NCBI GenBank assembly: GCA_963728145.1
Contig: CAVSJA010000008.1
Coordinates: 491,247 to 555,246, forward strand
From: CAVSJA01 sp963728145
GTDB taxonomy: Bacteria > Bacteroidota > Bacteroidia > Chitinophagales > Chitinophagaceae
Length of the DNA: 64,000 nucleotides
Reading direction: 5' to 3'
Shown piece by piece: positions 7,505-15,960 of the stretch. The notes beneath the pieces are model-generated. The model searched no databases and was not told the origin of the DNA. It saw nothing but the letters and a program-made list of their open reading frames with translations. Made by a program: the position numbers and the translations under genes. Each line of letters starts with the position of its first letter. Position 1 is the first letter of the stretch.

Positions 7505-10180
7505 TTATTTATTTTCTATGAGATAACCGCTAAGTCTATTCATGGTTGGCGCAGTATACGTGGGCGGCACACCTCCACCCGGACATGGACCCAGGTAGGA
7601 AATGAATTTAGCGCCAGTCGAAGCATCAATCCTGAATCCAGGATTCAACGTTACACGCTGTCCGGCTTTATATTGAATATTTGCACCTAATCCGGTGATC
7701 TCTGCTACAGATATAATATTAGTTACAACCGGGAAAAAGCCTGGCTCGCTGGGGGGATGACTACCAGCTGAAAAGAAAAGGGACGGCAAGCAGGCGCTTG
7801 AGTAGAGTGCAGTTTGCCATACTCCTCTGCCGTAAGTGCCTGCGCGAAGCAATCCGTTTGCTTCATTAATTTCGAGATCGGTTACTTCCACCACTGGTAA
7901 CCCATCACTAAATGGGATCCAATCAGACAATGTATTGTCACGGTAAAATACTCCGATATCGGTTCCAATATATACTGCATCGTCAGGTGCGCCATTATTA
8001 TCATCATAAACAATACAATTGATTGGAACGTTTGGAAGACTGCCTGTGATATTAATCCATGTAGTTCCGGAATCGCTTGACCTGAATACTTTTTTATCTG
8101 CCAAATATCTGCCAACCGTGACCCATATTTCGCCATGATCGTCGGGGTTCATTGCAAGATCAGTAAAGGGCAAGAGGTAATCGTTTCCCGCTGTGAATCG
8201 TTTCCACGTATTGCCGCCATCCGCTGTTCGCCATATTGCCGCACTGAGATCTCCGTTGCTGTCTTCATACGCATTATTTCCGGCATACACCAGATTTGCA
8301 TTGCCAGGACCTACCTTCACTAATGTTCTTCCTGAAACAGGATTACTATTTCCCGTATTCTGACCTACGGCAGTAAAATTCCAGACTCCGCTTGAATTGA
8401 CAGCTTTTATCAGCGGTTGGTATCCCATGTAAAGAAAATTCGGATTAGTACTGGTTACAGAAATAGGAGTGAGCCAGAATGATAATGGAACCATGCCAAC
8501 GGAAGGCCAAAGCGAAGAATCACTTGCCAGAAAACTGAAGTTCGCACCTCCATTAGAAGACCGGTTAAACACACCGTTTTGCTGCGTAGCGTACATGATC
8601 ATCGGATTGCTTGCGCTGATCGCATTATCCATTCCATCCGCACCAAGAACGCGGTCGAAGGTTTGTGAAAGCGAAGTTCGAAGATGATGGCCATTATCCT
8701 GTGCCCCTGCCAGTACAGTATTCACATTACTTGTAGAAACACTGATTTTATAATATTGTGTGATGGCAAGATTACCATTAATAGATGTCCAGCTTAAACC
8801 ATCGTTCAAACTCTTATAAATTCCCCCATCTGAACACATATATAGCGCATTGGTGGATGGGCCATAGCTTAACTCGTGAACATCTACATGGTAATTGGCG
8901 GGGTTGCTATTATTGATAAAACTTAAATTCTGTGCTCCATTTGTACTGCGAAATAACCGGATTGCTGCCGCATTTACGAGATCCTGGTCGAAAGGACTTA
9001 CCGCCAGCGCCAGGTTATAAGATCCCTGGCTATTCCTCATTGAATCCAGTCCATCATTATCCATTACATTCGGAATCGTAGGACTACGACGGACAAAATT
9101 ATTACCCGTATCGGCTGAATAATAAATTCCCTGAAAGGCCCGTACATAATCATTCTCTTTATTTTCAATAAGTAAATAAACCGCGGTGCTGTAGGCTGGT
9201 GTTACGGCAATGGTTATGCGACGCGAAGGGGTGCTTGGACTTTGAAATTTATCCGACCAGCTGACACCGCCATCGACCGAGCGAATTAGCGTGCCACCCT
9301 CAACGCCGGCATACACAATTTGCCCATTATTAGGCATGAATTTGATATCAAATACTCGGTACCCTCCAAAACTAGAAAAAGTCAGAGTCCAGTTCACTCC
9401 CCCATCTGTGGTCCTATAAATGCCATTTTCCGTTGCAACCATAAGAATATTAAAATTGGAAGGGTGCATCACCAATGCGTATGCAGCGATCCCGTTCGTT
9501 TCGGTCCAGGATAAGCCGGTTTTATTCCAGGTAATACCCCCATCAGTTGTTTTTAACACGCCAGTTGAATATTTTCCCAATGCGAGCCCAAAAGGAGAAC
9601 CGCCGGTGGCATCTCCATCACCTGTCAGTATATAAATAATATTTGGGTTTGTTTTGTGAACGGCAACGCCAGATAAATTCAGGTTGGGCAATCCATCAGT
9701 GAGCGCTTGCCAACTTGTACCGCCGTTTGTCGTTTTCCATAATCCGCCCCCCGCCGTCGCAACATATAAGGTGTTAGGATCCGTTGGATGATACGCCAAT
9801 CGGTTAATTCTCCCAATTCCTTTGTCAGCGGAAGTAACGTTATTTGGCCCAACCAATCCCCAGGAAGCGGTGAATGCATTCGGAGAATTAGGATTGTTGA
9901 TCGAGAATTGTTTCATCGCGGCCGCTTTTTGAAGTGCGGTTTGTTTGAGTTGCTGCGCATCCGGTATGTTTCCATCCGCGTCGAGACGATTTTCGTAATA
10001 CCATTCCAACCGTTTCCATTGTTTATATCCAGATCCCTTATTCCCTAATTTTTTATAGTATGCATTCATTTTAAGTTGATAATCGCGAAATCCTTTTAAT
10101 GAATTGTAGGCTGGAAGATCTTGCGTTTTGGCAGTGATTGTCAGCATAAGACAGAGAGCGGTAAACAAAACTTTTTTCAT
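7505..10180 (-). CDS. Secreted BNR/sortilin-type beta-propeller protein
   Basis: The 891-aa protein has a signal peptide (MKKVLFTALCLMLTITAKTQ) and many propeller blades with the xSxDGGxTW pattern, for example TTDGGITWN, TTDGGVNWT, SVDGGVSWS and SSDSGTTWI, spread over about residues 120-780. The C-terminal region ends in a small repeat (ITGLGANIQYKAGQRVTLNP then GFRIDASTGAKF) that looks like the three-coathanger stack domain of Bacteroidota exported proteins; a classical T9SS type A tail is not seen. Such VPS10/sortilin-like propellers may bind or process glycans or proteins. No catalytic residues are evident. It lies 10 bp after the TMF-like gene in the same operon. Confidence 0.85.
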   Translation of the reverse strand: MKKVLFTALCLMLTITAKTQDLPAYNSLKGFRDYQLKMNAYYKKLGNKGSGYKQWKRLEWYYENRLDADGNIPDAQQLKQTALQKAAAMKQFSINNPNSPNAFTASWGLVGPNNVTSADKGIGRINRLAYHPTDPNTLYVATAGGGLWKTTNGGTSWQALTDGLPNLNLSGVAVHKTNPNIIYILTGDGDATGGSPFGLALGKYSTGVLKTTDGGITWNKTGLSWTETNGIAAYALVMHPSNFNILMVATENGIYRTTDGGVNWTLTFSSFGGYRVFDIKFMPNNGQIVYAGVEGGTLIRSVDGGVSWSDKFQSPSTPSRRITIAVTPAYSTAVYLLIENKENDYVRAFQGIYYSADTGNNFVRRSPTIPNVMDNDGLDSMRNSQGSYNLALAVSPFDQDLVNAAAIRLFRSTNGAQNLSFINNSNPANYHVDVHELSYGPSTNALYMCSDGGIYKSLNDGLSWTSINGNLAITQYYKISVSTSNVNTVLAGAQDNGHHLRTSLSQTFDRVLGADGMDNAISASNPMIMYATQQNGVFNRSSNGGANFSFLASDSSLWPSVGMVPLSFWLTPISVTSTNPNFLYMGYQPLIKAVNSSGVWNFTAVGQNTGNSNPVSGRTLVKVGPGNANLVYAGNNAYEDSNGDLSAAIWRTADGGNTWKRFTAGNDYLLPFTDLAMNPDDHGEIWVTVGRYLADKKVFRSSDSGTTWINITGSLPNVPINCIVYDDNNGAPDDAVYIGTDIGVFYRDNTLSDWIPFSDGLPVVEVTDLEINEANGLLRAGTYGRGVWQTALYSSACLPSLFFSAGSHPPSEPGFFPVVTNIISVAEITGLGANIQYKAGQRVTLNPGFRIDASTGAKFISYLGPCPGGGVPPTYTAPTMNRLSGYLIENK

Positions 10181-10190
10181 AAACCGTATT

Positions 10191-11093
10191 TTATCGCTTC
10201 TTTGTTTGCAACATGTTTATCTGTTGATGCAGGCTATTCAATTTTTTTTCTTGTTGAATTATATAAAGAGTGAGTTCCTCAATTTTTTCCAGGAGGCGGC
10301 GATTCATGTCACCGAGGTCAAATCCTTCTTTAGCTACCTGGCTTGCTGCAGGAATATTCGGTAGATGTTTTTTTGTTGTAATAAATTTCTCCAGTTCTTG
10401 TAGCGAACTAAGTTTGTATTCCTTGTCAAATACATAGTCGGGCCAGTCGCCATCGAGCTCAACCCTTACTTCTTCTGAAATTACTTTTCCATTTATGGAA
10501 AGCATATAACCGCTTGCCGGGCTGCCACTTCCAATCATAACGTTACTGGCTATATGTAATTTGGCTTTAGGCGAATCAACACCGATCCCGATATTGCCGG
10601 CAAACTCAGTGCCTCTTGGATCTGCCGACTGCAAGATGAGATTGCCTCTTATTCCGTTAATGGGTCCCGTTTTTGCCCGAATGTGCAAATCATTTACATC
10701 GCTGAACATTCTTCCCCCGTAATCATCGGAACCAGAATAAAAACCAAGAGTGCCATTAAGACTCAACTTTTGTGCTGGGGTAACAATACCAACTCCTACA
10801 TTTCCATTTTGTGCATTGAAAACAAAATCCCAGCCGATGCCTCCGTTACCCGTTCCATAAAAACCCACCCGGATACTATCTCGCATGCCAACAAAAATCC
10901 GGTTACTTCCATCCCGGAAATCTTCAAACCAAATTCCTGAAGATGTTCCGGCATTTCCAAGCGTGCCAGTTTTTACACGCATCCTTCCATTCACATCCAG
11001 TTTAAATGCAGGCGTAGTAGTTCCGATACCAACATTTTGAGCTGCGAGCTGCAAACTGATTGTTACGAGCAATAGAATGAGTATTTTTTTCAT
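10191..11093 (-). CDS. TMF/tail-fibre-like secreted protein
   Basis: The 300-aa protein has a signal peptide and mature start NVGIGTTTPAFKLDVNGRMR, the hallmark of Bacteroidota surface proteins related to phage tail fibres. Repeats of the type NVGVGIVTPAQKLSLNG and NIGIGVDSPKAKLHIASN follow. The C-terminus has a YKLSSLQELEKFITTKKHLP segment (intramolecular chaperone-like region without the full S74 peptidase) and a coiled coil (about 265-300). It probably trimerises on the surface. It lies 3 bp after the SBBP gene. A 42-aa relic of a second gene of this type begins at 13180. Confidence 0.8.
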   Translation of the reverse strand: MKKILILLLVTISLQLAAQNVGIGTTTPAFKLDVNGRMRVKTGTLGNAGTSSGIWFEDFRDGSNRIFVGMRDSIRVGFYGTGNGGIGWDFVFNAQNGNVGVGIVTPAQKLSLNGTLGFYSGSDDYGGRMFSDVNDLHIRAKTGPINGIRGNLILQSADPRGTEFAGNIGIGVDSPKAKLHIASNVMIGSGSPASGYMLSINGKVISEEVRVELDGDWPDYVFDKEYKLSSLQELEKFITTKKHLPNIPAASQVAKEGFDLGDMNRRLLEKIEELTLYIIQQEKKLNSLHQQINMLQTKKR

Positions 11094-11096
11094 TTC

Positions 11097-13055
11097 TTAT
11101 TGTTTAATGATCTTGATTGTATTTATTTGATCGCTAGCCGAGGAAATAAAATAATTGCCCGCCGGAATTGTTTGCAGATCCCAGCGAAGGAGGTTGCTGC
11201 CTTTCACAAGAGGAAAAGATTTGGTCAACACTAATTTCCCATTAACATCATGCAGGAAAAATTGAATCGTTTCGTTTTTATTCGATTGTATAGTTAGTGA
11301 AGCTGTGTTGATTACCGGGTTGGGGGAGAAGGTTATGGGCGATTGCCTTAGCGAGGCGTTTATCCTAATCACTTTTGAATAGGTAAACCTCCCGTCATCG
11401 TCAATCATTTTCAACCGGTAATAATTTTCGCTAGTAATGATTATTTGATGGAGAAAACTGTATTGATGGATGCCATTTGTGCTTGCTGCTTGTTGAGCTC
11501 CAATTTTTTTAAAGTGCTGCCCATCTTCTCCCCATTCAATTTCAAATGATTTTGTATTGACTTCCCTGGTTGTTTGCCACTTCAACATTATTCCGTTCGA
11601 AGTTGAGGCGGCCGAAAAATCCAATAGGGTCAACGGTACAGTGCTGCCAGCTCCCAGCTTTAATATATATGCCGATCGCGTACTTACCGTATAACTGAAT
11701 ACAGTAGTGCCCGGGTCAAAGTCTACAGTTTCCTGGAAAAAACCGGTCGCATATACATTTCCTGTTGCATCTGATGAAAGCGCTAATCCGTTGTCGATGT
11801 TGACACTTCCTATTTTTATTGCCCACACAAAATCACCGTCTGTATTCAGTTTCGAGATAAATATATCCGCGCTTACTCCACTTGCTGTGAGATCAAACGT
11901 TGCGGGTCCAGGATCGAAATCACCCGTATTTAGAAAAAGCCCTGTGGTATAAACGTTTCCATTCGCATCTATGCTAATATCTCGGACGCCTTCGGCATTC
12001 GCACCTCCGAGTCGTTTCGCCCAAGCAAAGTCGCCGCTGCTATTTAATTTCAGTATGAAAATATCGTCACCGCCAAGAGAAGTGATTTCGAATGTACCGG
12101 GACCAGGATCAAAATCAGGAGTGAATGTAAAACGCCCGGCAATATAAACGTTGCCGGATGCATCAGTTATTATTCCGTGGTCGTCGTCGCTTCCTATTCC
12201 TCCAATTCTTTTCGCCCATATAAGACCGCCGCTTGCATTTAGTTTCCAGATAAAAACGTCGGCTGCACCAGCAGACATGAGATTAAATGTTGAAGCACCT
12301 GGATCAAAATCTTTTGTTCCCTGGAACCATCCAGATATAAGAAGGTTGCCGCTGGCATCTATTGTGATCGCACGCCCCTGATTGGAACCAGCGGGTATTT
12401 GTATTGCCCATACATAGTCGCCATTTGAGTTGAGTTTGGAAACAAAGCAATCATTCTGTACTCCTGAAGACATGTTAGCCGTTCCCGGCCCGGGATCAAA
12501 ATCGGATGTACCGAAAAAATATCCCACCGTGTAAACACTTCCATCGGCACCAACGGCGATGCCTAACCCAACATCAGCTTGTGTACCGCCCAGGCTTTTT
12601 GCCCATAGGAAATCACCGGCCGCGTCCAGTTTCAGAATAAAAACATCGTTCTGACCTACGCCTGTCAGATTAAATACACCAGGACCCGGATCAAAATCAT
12701 GCGTCAAAGAATAATGACCGATCACATATACATTTTGTGCAGCATCCACTTTAATACATTCCTGAGTACTGCCTGTTGGAAGTTGTTTGGCCCAAACAAA
12801 ATTGCCGGCTGTTGTTAGCTTCAATATATAACCTGTGCCATTGGCTCCATCTAAAATAAAAGTACCAGGACCGGGATCAAAATCATGAAGTCCCGAGGCT
12901 GATTGCATACCCAATGTATACACATTGCTTGCCGCATCTACAACGATTGACTTGCCATCGATTCCCCCGATAAGTTTCGCCCATCCGAAGGAAGGTAATT
13001 GTGCGTTTGTCGAAAGAGCGAAAAGGCAAACACATCCCCACAAAGCTTTCTTCAT
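11097..13055 (-). CDS. SBBP-repeat protein with T9SS type A sorting domain
   Basis: The frame is open back to 13124, but the natural start is ATG 13055 (MKKALWGCVCLFALSTNAQ, a signal peptide), giving 652 aa. The body consists of about nine SBBP-like repeats with the recurring DFDPGPGTF core and GNVYxxG/FxWAKxxGG strands, forming a beta propeller. The C-terminal 85 residues (FSPNPVINTASLTI ... GNYFISSASDQINTIKIIKQ) are a type IX secretion sorting domain, so the protein is exported and attached or released at the surface. Its ATG overlaps the TGA of a 42-aa upstream ORF (ATGA), implying coupled translation. Confidence 0.88.
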   Translation of the reverse strand: MKKALWGCVCLFALSTNAQLPSFGWAKLIGGIDGKSIVVDAASNVYTLGMQSASGLHDFDPGPGTFILDGANGTGYILKLTTAGNFVWAKQLPTGSTQECIKVDAAQNVYVIGHYSLTHDFDPGPGVFNLTGVGQNDVFILKLDAAGDFLWAKSLGGTQADVGLGIAVGADGSVYTVGYFFGTSDFDPGPGTANMSSGVQNDCFVSKLNSNGDYVWAIQIPAGSNQGRAITIDASGNLLISGWFQGTKDFDPGASTFNLMSAGAADVFIWKLNASGGLIWAKRIGGIGSDDDHGIITDASGNVYIAGRFTFTPDFDPGPGTFEITSLGGDDIFILKLNSSGDFAWAKRLGGANAEGVRDISIDANGNVYTTGLFLNTGDFDPGPATFDLTASGVSADIFISKLNTDGDFVWAIKIGSVNIDNGLALSSDATGNVYATGFFQETVDFDPGTTVFSYTVSTRSAYILKLGAGSTVPLTLLDFSAASTSNGIMLKWQTTREVNTKSFEIEWGEDGQHFKKIGAQQAASTNGIHQYSFLHQIIITSENYYRLKMIDDDGRFTYSKVIRINASLRQSPITFSPNPVINTASLTIQSNKNETIQFFLHDVNGKLVLTKSFPLVKGSNLLRWDLQTIPAGNYFISSASDQINTIKIIKQ

Positions 13056-13180
13056 ATATAAGGTATTAATTGATTCACTACACTTGGATTTGGGTTGCTG
13101 GTGCCAATGCCAACGCTTTGACAATAAACTAGGCGTTGTGAGCAGTAAATAGCGAACAGGAATAAAACAGTTTTTTTCAT
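13052..13180 (-). pseudogene. 42-aa relic of a TMF-like gene (leader ORF)
   Basis: On the minus strand ATG 13180 opens a 42-codon ORF whose first 20 residues form a signal peptide (MKKTVLFLFAIYC...). The mature part starts QSVGIGTSNPNPS, the signature of the TMF/tail-fibre family seen in full at 10191-11093, and then stops at 13052-13054. The TGA overlaps the ATG of the SBBP gene as ATGA. I read it as the 5' end of an older TMF gene whose remainder was replaced by the SBBP gene; it may now act only as a translated leader. Confidence 0.6.
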
Positions 13181-13225
13181 TGATGCACTTTATAGTGTTG
13201 ATTCATTTTTGATGTATGCATCTAT

Positions 13226-14254
13226 CTATGGCGTAGTGGCTCCGCTGCAGGTCTTTGGTGTATATTGATACATTTGATTTGTACCGGAAGCATTGAAAAC
13301 ATATCCTTTCGAATTGATAACGGCAGCACATTCGTTCAGGTCGCCGGGACGAGTGTTTAAGTTGGCCGACGGCGTCCAGGTATTGGAGGCGGGACTGTAC
13401 TTGTAAAAATTTGTTCCGTTCAAACTTACATATGCCGAACTTCCAATAACAAAAGCAGCTGCGGAGTTATATGTACTCCACAGATCGATATTACCCGGAT
13501 AACCTGCTTTGGATGTCCAACTATCTGCTACCGGATCGTATTCGAGCACTTCATTATTGTAAGAGACGGATCCCGGGTTTCCCTGGAAATAATGAAATCC
13601 ACCTGCGATATAGCCCTTGCCATTAATCGTAAAACCAGCGCCACCGGCGCGGCCGCCCGATCCGGCGGGCAGATCCGATTTTTGTGTCCATGTATTATTG
13701 GCTGGATCATATTCCCACACGTCTTTATAATTTTGCGGACCATAGTAATAACCACCTACTACATACGCTTTGCTCCCGATAACAAAACTGTTGAGTGCAA
13801 ATCTGGCACCGGCAGAAGCGGGGGTGAAAAATCCTCTATCCGTCCAGGTATTGGTAGTGGTATTGTATTCAAAAAGTTTTGGAAAAACATCATCGTTGAA
13901 CACATAACCTTTGTCGCCAATCGTAAATGAAGTGAAGTGTTTGCGGTTATAGTTCCATGGAACCGCCGAGCTGATAAAGGTCCAGCCAACTCCGTCGAAA
14001 ATATACATCCGTTGTTTGTTATGGCATGGAGCAAACAATTTGTTACCTGCGTTAAAAACCACATAGTCGAATTCGGCGTTAGAAGGATAAACATAAAACG
14101 GCCATCCGGCTACCAGCGACCAGGTATTGCCTGTACAGGGCGGAGCGTCAGTTAATACTTCATTTATATTATTCTCTGTGCCGGGTAAATCTGATTGTTT
14201 CTTGCAGGAGTATACAATGGCAATCAGCAATAGCGCGCCGAAGATCTTTTTCAT
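13226..14254 (-). CDS. Kelch-repeat lipoprotein
   Basis: The 342-aa protein begins with a lipoprotein signal (MKKIFGALLLIAIVYSC, Cys in VYSC). The rest is a kelch beta propeller: blades with GxKxYVxGGYY, NDVWEYDPxxNTWTQ and GYIAGGF patterns at about 50-bp-residue spacing (for example DVWEYDPANNTWTQKSDLP and VLEYDPVADSWTSKAG). Kelch propellers bind proteins or glycans, and some are sialate mutarotases, though no such catalytic signature is evident. It ends 45 bp before the relic ORF and may be the first gene of the surface-protein operon. Confidence 0.87.
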   Translation of the reverse strand: MKKIFGALLLIAIVYSCKKQSDLPGTENNINEVLTDAPPCTGNTWSLVAGWPFYVYPSNAEFDYVVFNAGNKLFAPCHNKQRMYIFDGVGWTFISSAVPWNYNRKHFTSFTIGDKGYVFNDDVFPKLFEYNTTTNTWTDRGFFTPASAGARFALNSFVIGSKAYVVGGYYYGPQNYKDVWEYDPANNTWTQKSDLPAGSGGRAGGAGFTINGKGYIAGGFHYFQGNPGSVSYNNEVLEYDPVADSWTSKAGYPGNIDLWSTYNSAAAFVIGSSAYVSLNGTNFYKYSPASNTWTPSANLNTRPGDLNECAAVINSKGYVFNASGTNQMYQYTPKTCSGATTP

Positions 14255-14383
14255 AAATGTTGATTGAAAGGTTTAATGGTTGATGGTACGTGACTACATA
14301 GTTAGGTCTGGAATAAACCCCAATAAAGTATTCTGACGAAACGGTATCAATATTTTAGGCAACGGTATATATTCACTTTCTTT

Positions 14384-14391
14384 TAAATTTG
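14384..14391 (+). promoter_or_regulatory. -7 box abutting the sirtuin start
   Basis: TAAATTTG matches TAnnTTTG and lies only four bases before the ATG at 14396, so transcription would begin at or next to the start codon (leaderless message). Confidence 0.45.
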
Positions 14392-14395
14392 ATTT

Positions 14396-15085
14396 ATGAA
14401 GAAGAAGATGGTTGTTCTTTCAGGGGCAGGGATTTCCGCAGAGAGCGGATTAAAGACATTCCGCGATAGCGATGGATTGTGGGAGGGATATGACATTGAG
14501 GATGTAGCGACGCCAAGAGCATGGAGAAAGAACCCACAACTCGTTCTGGATTTTTATAATTATCGAAGAAAGAATGTTCTGGATGCGACACCGAACGCAG
14601 CACACCATGCACTTGCGGAATTGGAAGAGCACTTCGATGTCCATATTATCACGCAGAATATAGATGATCTGCATGAAAGGAGTGGCTCAACCAAAGTATT
14701 ACATCTTCATGGAGAAATTTTCAAAATGCGGAGTGAAAGGGATACCAAACTAATTTATGATATACGGGATGATATGAAACTGGGGGATATGGCGGAGGAC
14801 GGCGCTCAATTGCGCCCGGCGATCGTTTGGTTCGAAGAACCTGTACCGATGATCGAAGAAGCTATTCCAATTGTACATAGCGCCGATTATTTTGTTGTGG
14901 TAGGAACCTCGTTGGTTGTTTATCCCGCCGCAGGGTTAATTAATTATGCACCATGGGAGATACCTAAGTTCATCATCGATAAAAAAATCCCGTACACATC
15001 TTCAATTTACAATCTCACTTCAATCGAGCAACCTGCAACAGTTGGTTGCAAGGAACTATTCCGTCATCTAAAATTGGTGAACTGA
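14396..15085 (+). CDS. cobB: NAD-dependent protein deacylase, sirtuin family
   Basis: The 229-aa protein is a compact class III (SIRT5/CobB-like) sirtuin. Visible motifs are the NAD-binding GAGISAESGL (residues 10-19), FRDSDGLW, TQNIDDLHERSGS, catalytic His105 in HLHGE, and GTSLVVYPAAGL. Tyr54 and Arg57 in DFYNYRR match the YxxR pair that lets class III sirtuins accept succinyl- or malonyl-lysine. No Cys residues occur in the usual zinc-ribbon region (after HLHGE), so the structural zinc site appears absent. It is cytoplasmic. A membrane protein gene follows 26 bp later. Confidence 0.9.
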   Translation: MKKKMVVLSGAGISAESGLKTFRDSDGLWEGYDIEDVATPRAWRKNPQLVLDFYNYRRKNVLDATPNAAHHALAELEEHFDVHIITQNIDDLHERSGSTKVLHLHGEIFKMRSERDTKLIYDIRDDMKLGDMAEDGAQLRPAIVWFEEPVPMIEEAIPIVHSADYFVVVGTSLVVYPAAGLINYAPWEIPKFIIDKKIPYTSSIYNLTSIEQPATVGCKELFRHLKLVN

Positions 15086-15111
15086 GGAAAAAGCCTTTTT
15101 TTGCAAAGAAT

Positions 15112-15594
15112 ATGGAAACAACAACCAATGCTGGTGGCCTCATACAGATTATCCTTTTGCTTTCGTTTTTTGTTCCTGCGATTCTTTTCCTCATCACTCA
15201 ACAGAACACATTAAAGGCAATTCAGCGTGAGAATCGGACAATGAGTCCGGGAGAAGTATGGCTTCAACTAATCCCATTGTTTAATTTAGTTTGGCAATTT
15301 TTTGTAGTTACCAGAATCTCCGATTCGCTTCGGAAAGAATTCAATTCCTGGTCAAATGATACAATTTTTGGTGCTGAGGGTAATGAGGCTAACAATATGG
15401 GTTACCCGAGACCAACTTACGGCATTGGGCTTGCCATGTGTATTTGCGTATGCTGTGCTATGTTAATCTATGTCAAGGATCCCATCCTGGGTATGCTCGG
15501 TAGCCTTGCGTCACTGGGTAGCCTGGTATGTTGGATCATCTATTGGGTACAATTGGGACAATTCAAAAACAAGGTGAAGCGAAAGTTCTATTGA
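15112..15594 (+). CDS. Hypothetical membrane protein
   Basis: The frame opens at 15046, inside the sirtuin gene; the likely start is ATG 15112 (METTTNAGGLIQII), giving 160 aa. It has about four membrane spans (IILLLSFFVPAILFLI; VWLQLIPLFNLVWQFFVV; GIGLAMCICVCCAMLIYV; LGSLASLGSLVCWIIYWVQL) and a WxxLIPLFNLxWQF motif typical of small DUF4328-like membrane proteins. Function unknown. Confidence 0.75.
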   Translation: METTTNAGGLIQIILLLSFFVPAILFLITQQNTLKAIQRENRTMSPGEVWLQLIPLFNLVWQFFVVTRISDSLRKEFNSWSNDTIFGAEGNEANNMGYPRPTYGIGLAMCICVCCAMLIYVKDPILGMLGSLASLGSLVCWIIYWVQLGQFKNKVKRKFY

Positions 15595-15624
15595 TTTCAA
15601 ATTTGAAATTTAGAATTTGCAATC

Positions 15625-15960
15625 TTAAATAACCTCTCCGCCTTGCGGCCCATAAAATATCACCCAGGTAGCAAAATCATCAGAAAAATTTTCAAAGCGA
15701 TGTTTTACACCGGCGGGCACAAATAATACGTCTCCAGCGCTGCAGGGTACCATTTCTTCGCCACGCATAAAAATTCCTTTTCCCGATGCGATGATGTAAA
15801 GTTCGTCTTGCTCATGCGGTGTTTGAATGTCCTTGAATTTCGGAGAATAGTACTCAACAGACATGCTGCCATGCCGCATTGCTGTAGTAGATGGATAAAC
15901 GCCTTCATGGGATTGCAGGGTGACGATCGCTTCCTCGAGCCCTGCCTTTAATGGTATCAT
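15625..15960 (-). CDS. Cupin-domain protein
   Basis: The 111-aa protein is a single cupin barrel. The first metal motif is seen as TPHEQDELYIIASGKG (His and two acidic residues) and the second as GDVLFVPAGVKHRFENFS with its His. The enzyme or binding role is not evident from sequence. Its ATG overlaps the stop of the saccharopine dehydrogenase-like gene by 4 bp (ATGA), which points to coupled expression and perhaps a shared step in amino-acid metabolism (inference). Confidence 0.85.
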   Translation of the reverse strand: MIPLKAGLEEAIVTLQSHEGVYPSTTAMRHGSMSVEYYSPKFKDIQTPHEQDELYIIASGKGIFMRGEEMVPCSAGDVLFVPAGVKHRFENFSDDFATWVIFYGPQGGEVI

